Of a DNA stretch of 64,000 nt, positions 8,344 through 16,459 are shown piece after piece (position 1 is the first letter of the stretch; every line of letters begins with the position of its first letter). The stretch comes from Kerstersia gyiorum. GTDB lineage: Bacteria > Pseudomonadota > Gammaproteobacteria > Burkholderiales > Burkholderiaceae_B. A program made the position numbers and the translations under genes. A model generated the notes under the pieces. The model was not told where the DNA came from and ran no database searches. It saw nothing but the letters and a program-made list of their open reading frames with translations. Where the stretch lies: NCBI RefSeq assembly GCF_004216755.1, contig NZ_SGWZ01000002.1, positions 62,001 through 126,000 on the forward strand. Direction: 5' to 3'.

Positions 8344-9212
8344 TCCGGCGCCGACATGGGGGGCGCGCAGTGGTGTGCCTGTGCATGGCCCTCACTGGTC
8401 ATGCGGCAGCTGGATGGCCGGCATCTGTGCACGCGGCGCTGTCTGGGGGGCTGGTGTCCGGCGGCGGGCTGGCCGTCGCTGGGCAAGATGGCCCGGTCTC
8501 GAACACAAGCGCTGCGCGATGGCTGGCGGCTTTTCCCTGGCCGCCGGGCGTGCACTCGCAGCATGTATTACGCGGTGCTCGCTGGCAGGGATGCCCGCTG
8601 GATGCCGTGTTGTTTACCAGTGCTGCGGCACCGCAACAACTGGCGCGTCAGCTGGCAGGCGTCCTGAATACGCGGCCAGGTTTGCTGCTGGAGCCCGAGA
8701 CCTTGCGCATGCATTGGTATGACACAGGCAGGCATCAGGTACTGACCCTGGCGGCCCAGCCCGGCGGTGGCAGTATCGGCAGCTTGTCGAGCCTGATGCT
8801 GGACGGGTGCGGCGGGGCAGCAGGCCAGGCAACGGTTGATATCGTGGCTGCGCTGCGCACGGCTGATGCTGCCTCAGGTGCCGCCACCCGCCAGGCGCAG
8901 GAAGAGCTCGGGCCTCGCCAGGCGCAGGACACAGCCCGGGTGCTGCTTGATATCTCCGACCAGGTGGCCGAAATCCGGGTGCGCCAACGCCTGTATCTGC
9001 ACGATGGCTTGCCGGGTGAAATCTGGCAGGCATGGGTGGACGGATTGAGGAGCGCCGGCTGGCAGGCGGCCGCGACAGAGCCGGAGGCCGGCAGCCTGGG
9101 CCAGCGACAGGCCGGCATCTGGACCAGGGACAGGCGGCGCCTGGTGTTGCGTCTCCTGCCTGCCGGCGATGCGACGGTGGCCTGGCGTCTGGATGAGGAG
9201 ACCGCGCCATGA
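8340..9212 (+). CDS. Uncharacterised Tad-operon protein with signal sequence
   Basis: I do not recognise this 290-residue protein. It has an N-terminal hydrophobic stretch after basic residues (RRRHGGRAVVCLCMALTGHAAAG), consistent with export. A Gly/Ser-rich segment and a C-terminal half rich in Arg/Gln follow. It sits between the pseudopilin-like gene and cpaB with 4-bp overlaps at both ends, so it is very likely made with the pilus machinery. It could be a periplasmic assembly factor, taking the place of TadD/RcpB-type accessory proteins, but nothing in the sequence proves that. Confidence 0.6.
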   Translation: MIRRRHGGRAVVCLCMALTGHAAAGWPASVHAALSGGLVSGGGLAVAGQDGPVSNTSAARWLAAFPWPPGVHSQHVLRGARWQGCPLDAVLFTSAAAPQQLARQLAGVLNTRPGLLLEPETLRMHWYDTGRHQVLTLAAQPGGGSIGSLSSLMLDGCGGAAGQATVDIVAALRTADAASGAATRQAQEELGPRQAQDTARVLLDISDQVAEIRVRQRLYLHDGLPGEIWQAWVDGLRSAGWQAAATEPEAGSLGQRQAGIWTRDRRRLVLRLLPAGDATVAWRLDEETAP

Positions 9213-10084
9213 GCCGCATCGGGAGTTGGCTGGCAGGAAGCCCGCGCGTCCGGGACCGGCTGCTGCGTTTGCGTCCGGCATGGTCCTGGATGCTGGCGTT
9301 TCTGGCAGCAGGGTGTGCGGCCTGGGCGGCGCAGCGTTACCTGGACCAGCAGACAGAACGGCTGCGTCTGGCAGGCCGCAGCGTTATGGTGGAGCGTCTG
9401 GTCGCGGGCCAGCGGCTGGATGCCGGCGTGACGCTGCATTCGGCCCATCTGGCACTGCGACAGATGCCGGTGGAGTGGATGGCCAGCCATGGGTTGGTGC
9501 CGGGAGATGTGGCGCGGGTGACGGGAAAAACCTTGCGTTGGGGCCTGCAGGCGGGCGAGGCGTTGACGGAAATGCATCTGGCGGAGCCATCTCCGGTACG
9601 CCTGTCAGAGCGGCTGGCGCCGGGCCGGCGAGCCTTGACCATTACAGTCACCCAGGCCAGCACGCAATCGGGCTTGTTGCAGCCCGGGGACCGCATCGAC
9701 CTCTTCGTGGCACTGCCCCGGCAGGGGCGTCGATCCACGACGTCCTTGTTGCAGGATGTCGTGGTGCTGGCTACCGGTGCGGAAATGGACGGAGACGGGC
9801 TGGCCGGTAGCGGCGTGGCGCGTGCTTACCGTACCGTGACACTGGACGTATCCCAGGATGATGCCTTGCTGCTGCTGGCGGCAAGGCAGGAAGGCGATAT
9901 GGTGGCCATCCTGAGAGCCAGCGGGGACAGCGGTGCTGGCCAGCTGCGCCGCAGCGTTTCCCTGGATCAGTTGCTGGGGATCGCCGCGGCACCCGTGCCA
10001 GCGGAGCCTGCCGTGCTTTATGGCAATCACCGCACCTTGCATGTACCGCCGCTCGACGGCCTGGAACCGGGAGAACAGGAGTGA
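9209..10084 (+). CDS. cpaB: Flp pilus assembly protein CpaB/RcpC
   Basis: A 291-residue protein with one N-terminal membrane helix (AWSWMLAFLAAGCAAWAA). It then has an SAF-type module (about residues 45-115) and the RcpC/CpaB domain (LAPGRRALTITVTQ, LLQPGDRIDLFVAL, VTLDVSQDDALLLLAARQEG). CpaB is a periplasmic partner of the CpaC secretin in Tad systems. It overlaps the preceding gene and the secretin gene by 4 bp each. Confidence 0.85.
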   Translation: MSRIGSWLAGSPRVRDRLLRLRPAWSWMLAFLAAGCAAWAAQRYLDQQTERLRLAGRSVMVERLVAGQRLDAGVTLHSAHLALRQMPVEWMASHGLVPGDVARVTGKTLRWGLQAGEALTEMHLAEPSPVRLSERLAPGRRALTITVTQASTQSGLLQPGDRIDLFVALPRQGRRSTTSLLQDVVVLATGAEMDGDGLAGSGVARAYRTVTLDVSQDDALLLLAARQEGDMVAILRASGDSGAGQLRRSVSLDQLLGIAAAPVPAEPAVLYGNHRTLHVPPLDGLEPGEQE

Positions 10085-11547
10085 TCCATTGCATCGGCGC
10101 CAATCGCAGGCCTTTGGCGAGGCCGGAGCCAGGGCGGGGGCGCAGGGGAAGGATGGCCCGGCGGGCAGGTACGGGCTTGTTGCTCCTGCACCTGGCCGCC
10201 GGGGCAGCCGGCGGCGCGTCAGAAGATGGGACGCTGAGCCTGGAGGCCGGCCAGACGCATGTATTGGACGTTCCTGACCTGGGCCGCGTTGCAGTCGGTG
10301 ACGGCGCCATTGTGCAGGCGGTTGCCGCCGATGGTCGCGAAGTCCTGATATTCGCCCGCCGCCAGGGTATGACCACCTTGCATGTCTGGACGCGTGCTGG
10401 CGAGCGCCAGGCCTACCGGATCGAGGTCGGGGCGGCGGGGGCGCAGCGCATGGAGCAGGAAGTGGCTGCCTTGCTGGCGCGTATCCCGAACGCGCGCAGC
10501 AGCAGGGTGGGCGGACGTCTGTTGATCGAAGGCGAGGACCTGTCGGATGCCGACCAGGAGCGTATCGGCGCGCTGGTACAGCGATATCCGGCGCTACTGG
10601 ATTTTACTGGCCAGGTGGGCTGGGACCGCATGGTTTTGCTGGATGTCCAGGTCATAGAAGTGCCGCGTTCGGAGCTGCTGGAGTATGGCATACGCTGGGA
10701 TGGCAGTACGCAGGGCGGTTTCGTGGGTGGTGTGGCATGGGACCTGGCCAGCGGCCGGGCGCTGGCTGCACGCCCAGGCAGCGAACTGCCGCTGGACCTG
10801 CCCTTGCCGGTGCGTTCGGCGCAATCCTATTTCGGCTTGAATGCCATGCTGGCGTCCCGCATACACGCACTGGCGCAACAAGGCGAGGCCGTCATGCTTG
10901 CCCAGCCGCAATTGCTGGCGCGCAGTGGCGCCACGGCCACGTTCCTGGCTGGCGGGGAGGTGCCGTACGTAACGGTGGATGCCAACGGCAATTCCACCAC
11001 GATATTCAAGCCCTATGGCGTATCGCTGGCGATCACGCCCAGGGTGGAGCGCAATGGCGCGGTCCGTTCCCGGATCGAGGTGGAGGTCAGTGCCGTCGAT
11101 GCCAGTGTATCGGCCAATGGCGGTCCGGCCATGAAAACCCGGCGCGCCGCGACTGAATTCAACGTGCGGTCCGGGCAGACGCTGGTGCTGGGCGGCTTCA
11201 TTTCGCGGGAGCAACTACGCGACAAGGATGCGTTGCCGGGGTTGGGCAGCTTGCCCATTATCGGTGCCCTGTTTGGTTCCCGGCGTTTCCAGCAGCGTGA
11301 AACCGAATTGGCGATTCTGGTGACGCCGGTGGTGGTGTCCCAGGACGACCCCGGCCTGCAGCGGCGTGTCCATGCGGCACGGCAGGCCGTAGATGCGGCA
11401 TTTCCAGATGGCCCGGCGATCAACGTGCCGGTCATGCCTGGTGTACCGGAGGGGCGGCGCTGGGACCCCTATGCCGGTGACGGCTCGCAATGGCAGCAGG
11501 AAGCCGCAGTCACTGCACCGGGCAATGTCTATGACTTCGATGAGTGA
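10081..11547 (+). CDS. cpaC: Secretin of the Tad/Flp system (CpaC/RcpA)
   Basis: The 488-residue protein starts at a GTG that overlaps the cpaB stop (GTGA). An internal ATG at 10153 (MARRAGTGLLLLHLAAG) could be the true start of the signal peptide. After the pilus N-domain (TLSLEAGQTHVLDVPDLGRVAVGDG) comes a BON-like segment. The secretin domain then spans roughly residues 190-440 (VLDVQVIEVPRSELLEYGI, AQPQLLARSGATATFLAGGE, FNVRSGQTLVLGGFISRE, PIIGALFGSRRFQQRETELAILVTP). It forms the outer-membrane channel of the apparatus. Confidence 0.93.
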   Translation: MIHCIGANRRPLARPEPGRGRRGRMARRAGTGLLLLHLAAGAAGGASEDGTLSLEAGQTHVLDVPDLGRVAVGDGAIVQAVAADGREVLIFARRQGMTTLHVWTRAGERQAYRIEVGAAGAQRMEQEVAALLARIPNARSSRVGGRLLIEGEDLSDADQERIGALVQRYPALLDFTGQVGWDRMVLLDVQVIEVPRSELLEYGIRWDGSTQGGFVGGVAWDLASGRALAARPGSELPLDLPLPVRSAQSYFGLNAMLASRIHALAQQGEAVMLAQPQLLARSGATATFLAGGEVPYVTVDANGNSTTIFKPYGVSLAITPRVERNGAVRSRIEVEVSAVDASVSANGGPAMKTRRAATEFNVRSGQTLVLGGFISREQLRDKDALPGLGSLPIIGALFGSRRFQQRETELAILVTPVVVSQDDPGLQRRVHAARQAVDAAFPDGPAINVPVMPGVPEGRRWDPYAGDGSQWQQEAAVTAPGNVYDFDE

Positions 11548-13438
11548 GATGCGCATGGTGGAAATCGAGATCATCCAGGACGACGGCCCGGTCGAACGCC
11601 GCGTGCTGGCCTTGCCTGTCCTGATCGGCCGCGACGAGCGGTGCGATCTGCGTCTGCGCTCCTGGCGAGTGGCGCGCATGCACGCCAGGCTGAGCGCCCA
11701 TGCGGGCGATCTCTTGCTGGAGGATCTGGGTTCCTGGCACGGGACCTGGGTTAACCAGCGAAGAATTGCCCGTTATGGCCCTTTGATGCCGGAAGACCTG
11801 GTTGTCATCGGCGCCTGCCGCCTGCAGGTGCGACGCCTTGCGCCGCAAGTGGATGGGCAGGGTCGGCAGGGTGATGGCGGAAGTGGTGCGGCGGCGCAGC
11901 TTGGCATGCCGGTTTTCCCGGCAGGCCAGCCGGCTCAGGGGCTGACCATTGCAGGCGATGCTGCTGGCCCTGCCGCAGCCGGGGCTATTCCCCAGGCAAT
12001 GCCGCTGCCCCAACACCTGCCGGCAGTGGATGGCGGCCTGGTGCGCCGCTTGCATGGCGTGCTGCTGCAGGAACTGGATCTGCGCCGCCGCAATGTCGAA
12101 GACATGAACGATGCCGCGCTGCGCAGCCAGGCGCACGAGGTTCTGTCCGCGTGGTTGTCGCAACATGGTCGACTGGACGTAGAGGAGGGGCCGCATGGCG
12201 TGCCCGAAGGCGGACGTCTTCCTGCAGATGCCGCGGGGCAGCGGGCATTGCTGGAGCGGGTGCTGGACGAGGCGCTGGGCTATGGCCCCTTGCAGCCCCT
12301 GATGGCAGAAGACGGTATTACCGAGATCATGGTCAATGGACATGAGGAAATCTATGTCGAACGCCAGGGACGCTTGCAGCGCCACGATGCCGTGTTCAGC
12401 AGCGAAGCGGCGCTGCTGGCTGTGATGGAACGCATGGTGGCGCCCGTGGGGCGACGGCTGGATGAGAACATGCCGCTGGCTGATGCGCGCCTGCCGGATG
12501 GCTCCCGGGTGCATGCGGTCATCCGGCCGATTGCGGTGCAGGGCCCCAGCCTGACGATACGGCGCTTTCCCCGGCGCCGTCCGGGGCTGGACGAACTGGT
12601 CAGCCTGGGAGCGCTGGATCAGGGCATGTCGTCGTTTCTGGCGCAATGCGTGCGCTTGCGCTGCAATATCATTGTTGCCGGCGGCACCGGGTCGGGCAAG
12701 ACCACCTTGCTCAATGCCTTGTCGCATTGCATTGCGCCGCATGAGCGCGTGATTACCATTGAGGACGCTGCCGAATTGCGCCTGCAACATGCGCATAAGG
12801 TGGTACTGGAAGCCCGCCCGCCGAACCAGGAAGGCAAGGGCGCCATCAGCATTCGTGAACTGGTGCGCAATGCCTTGCGCATGCGACCGGACCGCATTGT
12901 CGTGGGTGAGTGCCGCGGGGCCGAAGCCCTGGACATGCTGGCGGCCATGAACACCGGGCACGAGGGGTCGCTGACCACCCTGCACGCCAATTCCCCGCGT
13001 GATGCCCTGGCTCGGCTGGAAACCATGGTGCTGATGGCGGGCATGGCGCTGCCACTGGCGGCCGTGCGCGAGCAAATTGCCGCCAGCGTGGATTTGCTGG
13101 TGCAACTCGTGCGTTTGCCGGATGGCCGCCGTGTCATTGCCGAAGTCACCGAACTGTGCGGCATCGAAAGCCAGTGCCTGCAGACTTTGCCGCTGTTCAG
13201 TTTTGATCGCCGTTCAGGCAGCCATCGTCGCGGTGCGTCCGTTCCCACGTTTTTTGAAAGCTGGCGCAAGCAGGGCATTGATTTCGATCCCACATCCTTC
13301 CCGGGGCCGGGCGACGACACGACGGCAGAGAACGGCTGGCACGACAATACAGTCGGCCTGGCGCCGACACCGCCAGGCATGCTGTTGCCGGCATCTTCCT
13401 GGGCGGATGATGGGCCGGGCCGGAGGGCCACGCCATGA
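11540..13438 (+). CDS. cpaF: FHA domain-CpaF/TadA-family secretion ATPase fusion
   Basis: The start at 11540 overlaps the secretin stop by 8 bp; upstream codons are open but lie inside the secretin gene. The 632-residue product begins with an FHA domain (about residues 10-100: LIGRDERCDLRL, MHARL, LEDLGSWHGTWVN). A Gly/Pro/Gln-rich linker follows, then a full CpaF ATPase with ITEIMVNGHEEIYVERQGRL, Walker A GGTGSGKTT (about residue 380), Asp box, Walker B PDRIVVGECRG and a His box (NTGHEGSLTTLHAN). It powers pilus assembly. FHA domains bind phosphothreonine, so phosphorylation-dependent control is possible; no Ser/Thr kinase was seen here. A separate TadZ is absent. Confidence 0.93.
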   Translation: MSEMRMVEIEIIQDDGPVERRVLALPVLIGRDERCDLRLRSWRVARMHARLSAHAGDLLLEDLGSWHGTWVNQRRIARYGPLMPEDLVVIGACRLQVRRLAPQVDGQGRQGDGGSGAAAQLGMPVFPAGQPAQGLTIAGDAAGPAAAGAIPQAMPLPQHLPAVDGGLVRRLHGVLLQELDLRRRNVEDMNDAALRSQAHEVLSAWLSQHGRLDVEEGPHGVPEGGRLPADAAGQRALLERVLDEALGYGPLQPLMAEDGITEIMVNGHEEIYVERQGRLQRHDAVFSSEAALLAVMERMVAPVGRRLDENMPLADARLPDGSRVHAVIRPIAVQGPSLTIRRFPRRRPGLDELVSLGALDQGMSSFLAQCVRLRCNIIVAGGTGSGKTTLLNALSHCIAPHERVITIEDAAELRLQHAHKVVLEARPPNQEGKGAISIRELVRNALRMRPDRIVVGECRGAEALDMLAAMNTGHEGSLTTLHANSPRDALARLETMVLMAGMALPLAAVREQIAASVDLLVQLVRLPDGRRVIAEVTELCGIESQCLQTLPLFSFDRRSGSHRRGASVPTFFESWRKQGIDFDPTSFPGPGDDTTAENGWHDNTVGLAPTPPGMLLPASSWADDGPGRRATP

Positions 13439-14283
13439 ATCCGGGCTGGGTCGTTCTGGCGGCTGCGCTGGCGGCGGCGGGCCTGGCCTGGGCGCTGGCG
13501 CAGGGGATGGCCGGCTGGCTGCAGCGTTATCGCGATGCCTTTGCTGCGGGAGCGCGCTATCGGATGGATGCCTTCTTTCTGTCCATGGACTTGTCGCGGT
13601 TCTGGTTGTCGGCCTTGCTGGCCGCCTTGGGCGCTGGCCTGGCGGGGTATGCCTGGAGCGGTTCCTGGCTGCTGTGTTTTACCCTGGCTGGCATTCTGAT
13701 GCTCCTGCCGCGCGGACTGGCCCGTTGGGGGTGGCAGCGGCGCGGGCGCCAGCTGGATGCGCAGTTGCCGGAAATATTGCTGGCGCTGGCATGGGCCATG
13801 CGTGGTGGCGCCAGCCTGCATGGGGCCTTGCGTGCTGTCGTGGTTGAAGCCGAGGCGCCGGCAAGGCAGGAGTTTGGCCTGCTGCTGCGGGAGCAGCGCA
13901 TGGGTGTGAATTTCGAGCAGGCCCTGGGCAACCTGTATCGCCGTGTCCAGACACAGGAGCTGGCATTGCTGGTAGCGGTCCTGGGCATTGCCGCGCAGTC
14001 TGGCGGGAATCTGGCCGACGCCCTCCAGGGCTTGGCTGAAACGCTGTCCGAGCGTTTGCGCATTCAGCGCCGTTTGCGGGCCATGACGGCGCAGGGCGTC
14101 CTGCAGGCGTGGATCATGGGTGCCTTGCCGGTGTTTCTGCTGGCCGTGCTGCAATGGCTGGAACCAGAGGCCATGCACGGTCTCTGGCATACACCTGTCG
14201 GCTGGGCAACGCTGGGTGTACTGACCGTGCTGCTGGCGGTCGGAGGCTGGTTCATCCGGCGTATCGTGAGCATTGCGCCATGA
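13435..14283 (+). CDS. tadB: TadB-like inner-membrane protein (type II secretion F domain)
   Basis: The 282-residue protein has an N-terminal helix, a paired helix near residues 58-85 and two helices at the C-terminus. They enclose a GspF/T2SSF domain (PEILLALAWAMRGGASLHGALRAVVVE..., GVNFEQALGNLYRRVQTQELALLVAVLGIAAQSGGNLADAL). TadB and TadC form the inner-membrane platform driven by CpaF. It overlaps cpaF and tadC by 4 bp each. Confidence 0.88.
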   Translation: MNPGWVVLAAALAAAGLAWALAQGMAGWLQRYRDAFAAGARYRMDAFFLSMDLSRFWLSALLAALGAGLAGYAWSGSWLLCFTLAGILMLLPRGLARWGWQRRGRQLDAQLPEILLALAWAMRGGASLHGALRAVVVEAEAPARQEFGLLLREQRMGVNFEQALGNLYRRVQTQELALLVAVLGIAAQSGGNLADALQGLAETLSERLRIQRRLRAMTAQGVLQAWIMGALPVFLLAVLQWLEPEAMHGLWHTPVGWATLGVLTVLLAVGGWFIRRIVSIAP

Positions 14284-15206
14284 ACCCGGCCTTGCCGGAA
14301 GGTGGCGCTGCCTGGATGGTGCTCTGCATGGCGTGTACCGCGCTTGCCGTGGGCATTGCCATCCGGCAGGGACGGGGCAAGCGCCTGGGCGGCGAGGCGT
14401 CGGGGAGGCGGCTGGCAAGCGCTGGGGGCGGCTTGCCATGGGTATGGCGCCTGACCTTACCCGGGCTGCGCCGCATGTCGTGGTGTGCGCGGCCGGTTCT
14501 GGGGTGGCATAGCCGGCCTCGCCTTGAGACACTGCTGCAAAGCGCAGGTCTGGCGTCAGTGCTGGACCCGCTGGTACTGAGGACGGCGCAATGCCTGCTG
14601 ACAGCGCTGGCGATGCTGGCGGGTATCGCTGCCATGCTTTTGCAAGAGGCCGCTGCGGCGTCCGCCTGGTACTGGCTGGGCGTGGCGGCGGGGGCGCTGG
14701 CAGCCTGGCACTGGCCCTGCCTCAGGCTGGTTGCCAGGGCGCGTGAGCGGCGGCGGCAGATGTCCGCCGATCTGCCCCTGGTACTGGAAATGCTGGCCCT
14801 GTGCCTGGCTGGCGGCCAGCACTTCAATGGCGCCATGCAGCAGATTGCCAGGCATGCCCCGCGTGGCGCCTTGCACCAGGAGTTCCTGCTGGCCCTGGCA
14901 GAGATATCCCAGGGCCGTTCTAGAGTGGATGCGATCCGGTTGCTGGCACGCCGTACCGGCTTGCCGGCGTTGCGGCGCTTTGCTGCCGTGCTGGCGCAGG
15001 CGGATGGCCTGGGCATGGCGCTGGGCCCCTTGTTGAGGGCGCAGGCCAGGCAAATGCAGGATGAACGATTCCAAAGGGCGGAAAAACAGGCCATGGAAGC
15101 GCCGGTGAAGATGCTGTTGCCCTTGATGACTTGCATCTTTCCCTGCACTTTCTTGGTCCTGGCCTATCCCATCATGCATTATTTGCAGCCCGGGGCCATA
15201 GGATGA
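14280..15206 (+). CDS. tadC: TadC-like inner-membrane protein (type II secretion F domain)
   Basis: A 308-residue protein. The ATG at 14280 forms an ATGA overlap with the tadB stop; the frame is open upstream only inside tadB. It has an N-terminal helix, two central helices, and the T2SSF segment LPLVLEMLALCLAGGQHFNGAMQQIARHAP with FAAVLAQADGLGMALGPLLRAQA. The C-terminal helix (MLLPLMTCIFPCTFLVLAYPIM) is typical of TadC. It is co-translated with tadB and the downstream DUF192 gene. Confidence 0.88.
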   Translation: MNPALPEGGAAWMVLCMACTALAVGIAIRQGRGKRLGGEASGRRLASAGGGLPWVWRLTLPGLRRMSWCARPVLGWHSRPRLETLLQSAGLASVLDPLVLRTAQCLLTALAMLAGIAAMLLQEAAAASAWYWLGVAAGALAAWHWPCLRLVARARERRRQMSADLPLVLEMLALCLAGGQHFNGAMQQIARHAPRGALHQEFLLALAEISQGRSRVDAIRLLARRTGLPALRRFAAVLAQADGLGMALGPLLRAQARQMQDERFQRAEKQAMEAPVKMLLPLMTCIFPCTFLVLAYPIMHYLQPGAIG

Positions 15207-15919
15207 CACACAAGGTGGATGCTTGCACAGGTGCCGGCCAGGTAGCTGCCGACGCCTTCAGCGCCGGCGGCAGGCCTGCACGGATGATAGTGGCAGCAAC
15301 CTGGTGGCAGCGCTTGCGCGGCTGGTTCTGGCGTGATTCGCAAGCCGGCACTGCCGCCCTGTTGTTGCTGCCCTGTCGCGCGGTGCACAGCTGCTTCATG
15401 CGACGAGCGCTGGATGTGTATTTTTTTGATGTCCGCGGACGTTGCGTCAGGCGTGTGCGGACGATGCGGCCGTGGCGTTGCGCCTGGCATCCGTCTGCGG
15501 TGGCGGTGCTGGAGTTGCGCGCGGGGCAGTCCTGGCCAGGTGGCTGGCGCGAGTTGCGGCAGGTGGTCCGGCGCGAGCTGCGCCGGTGGTGGGCGCCTGA
15601 ACCGCTGGTTCAGGCGCCGAGGGTGGCATCAGGCGTCCGGGCCGTCGGTCCTATTGGCCTGTGCACGGCTGGCAGCACCGAATACCGTGGCGTAGTTCAC
15701 ATAGGCGCTGCAGGACCAGACGGCGGCAGCGAACAGATTGACCGCCATGGCCAGCGCAGCCACCACGGAACTGAGGCCGGGCATGGCAAACGCCAGCATG
15801 TTGGCGATGAAATGCACTGCATAGAGCATGATGCCCCAGGTGGCGGCATAGAGCAGGAACGCCCATTTATTGCGCCAGCAAGCGACCAGGGAGAAGAAAA
15901 TGGCTCGCGTGACTGGTAA
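15203..15919 (+). CDS. DUF192 family protein with an anomalous antisense C-terminal extension
   Basis: The ATG at 15203 overlaps the tadC stop (ATGA). The recognisable part is DUF192-like (COG1430), about residues 30-110: LPCRAVHSCFMRRALDVYFFDVRGRCVRRV..., WHPSAVAVLELRAG. The frame then continues for about 100 low-complexity codons that run antisense through the 3' third of the convergent BPSS1780-family gene. DUF192 proteins are normally 110-150 residues. Either the native stop was lost, or a frameshift near 15590 has joined this tail (the +2 frame has TGA at 15598). DUF192 function is unknown. Confidence 0.65.
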   Translation: MTHKVDACTGAGQVAADAFSAGGRPARMIVAATWWQRLRGWFWRDSQAGTAALLLLPCRAVHSCFMRRALDVYFFDVRGRCVRRVRTMRPWRCAWHPSAVAVLELRAGQSWPGGWRELRQVVRRELRRWWAPEPLVQAPRVASGVRAVGPIGLCTAGSTEYRGVVHIGAAGPDGGSEQIDRHGQRSHHGTEAGHGKRQHVGDEMHCIEHDAPGGGIEQERPFIAPASDQGEENGSRDW

Positions 15920-16432
15920 CTGGTGCCACGCGACCAGCAGGGGCGTGAACCAGAACAATGCCGAAACGCCCGCATACAGCACGCCGAAAATGATGGCAGG
16001 CATGCGCATGGCATCCAGGAAGGGGGCGATGTTTTCTTCCTGCATGGCGCGTTCCAGCTCCATGGTCAGCGTGTCGGAGAACGGCATGAACGCCAGCATG
16101 GCGGCCAGCAGGATCAGGCCGAATTGCAGGCCGCCCACCACCAGCAGGCGGGCGGGCACGCCGGGCTCGCGCAATGGCTGCACCCAGGCGGCAGGGTGGG
16201 CGGGCTGGCCGCTGGCGAGCGCCCGGCAGCCGCTGAGCGTCATGACGGTGATGAAGGGCACGAAGAACTGGGCCAGCAGGGGGCCTATGGGCGCCAGGTT
16301 CATCGCCAGCATGCCCAGCATGGTGATGAACATCATCCATGTGAAGAGTGGCAGGGGTTGGCGTCGGAATAGCCGGTACCCCTGACTGATCCAATACCAG
16401 CCCGCGGAGGCAGGCAGCGTGGAGGCTTGCAT
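15629..16432 (-). CDS. BPSS1780-family integral membrane protein
   Basis: The 267-residue hydrophobic protein starts MQASTLPASAGWYWISQGYRLFRRQPLPLF, characteristic of the BPSS1780 family of beta-proteobacterial membrane proteins. About five to six membrane helices can be seen. The role is unknown. It follows thrB by 27 bp on the same strand, so the two are likely co-transcribed. Its 3' end overlaps 291 bp of the convergent DUF192 frame. Confidence 0.85.
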   Translation of the reverse strand: MQASTLPASAGWYWISQGYRLFRRQPLPLFTWMMFITMLGMLAMNLAPIGPLLAQFFVPFITVMTLSGCRALASGQPAHPAAWVQPLREPGVPARLLVVGGLQFGLILLAAMLAFMPFSDTLTMELERAMQEENIAPFLDAMRMPAIIFGVLYAGVSALFWFTPLLVAWHQLPVTRAIFFSLVACWRNKWAFLLYAATWGIMLYAVHFIANMLAFAMPGLSSVVAALAMAVNLFAAAVWSCSAYVNYATVFGAASRAQANRTDGPDA

Positions 16433-16459
16433 GTTGCTTGGGTCCTTTATGCGTTGGCG

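Noticed and set aside
11510..13105. Reverse-strand open frame of 531 codons under cpaF
   Set aside because: Antisense shadow in GC-rich DNA; the forward frame has an unmistakable FHA and CpaF ATPase.
12619..14532. Long reverse-strand open frame (637 codons) under cpaF-tadC
   Set aside because: It is a low-complexity shadow of the forward Tad genes (Gln/Arg/Pro-rich) with no motif or ribosome site.
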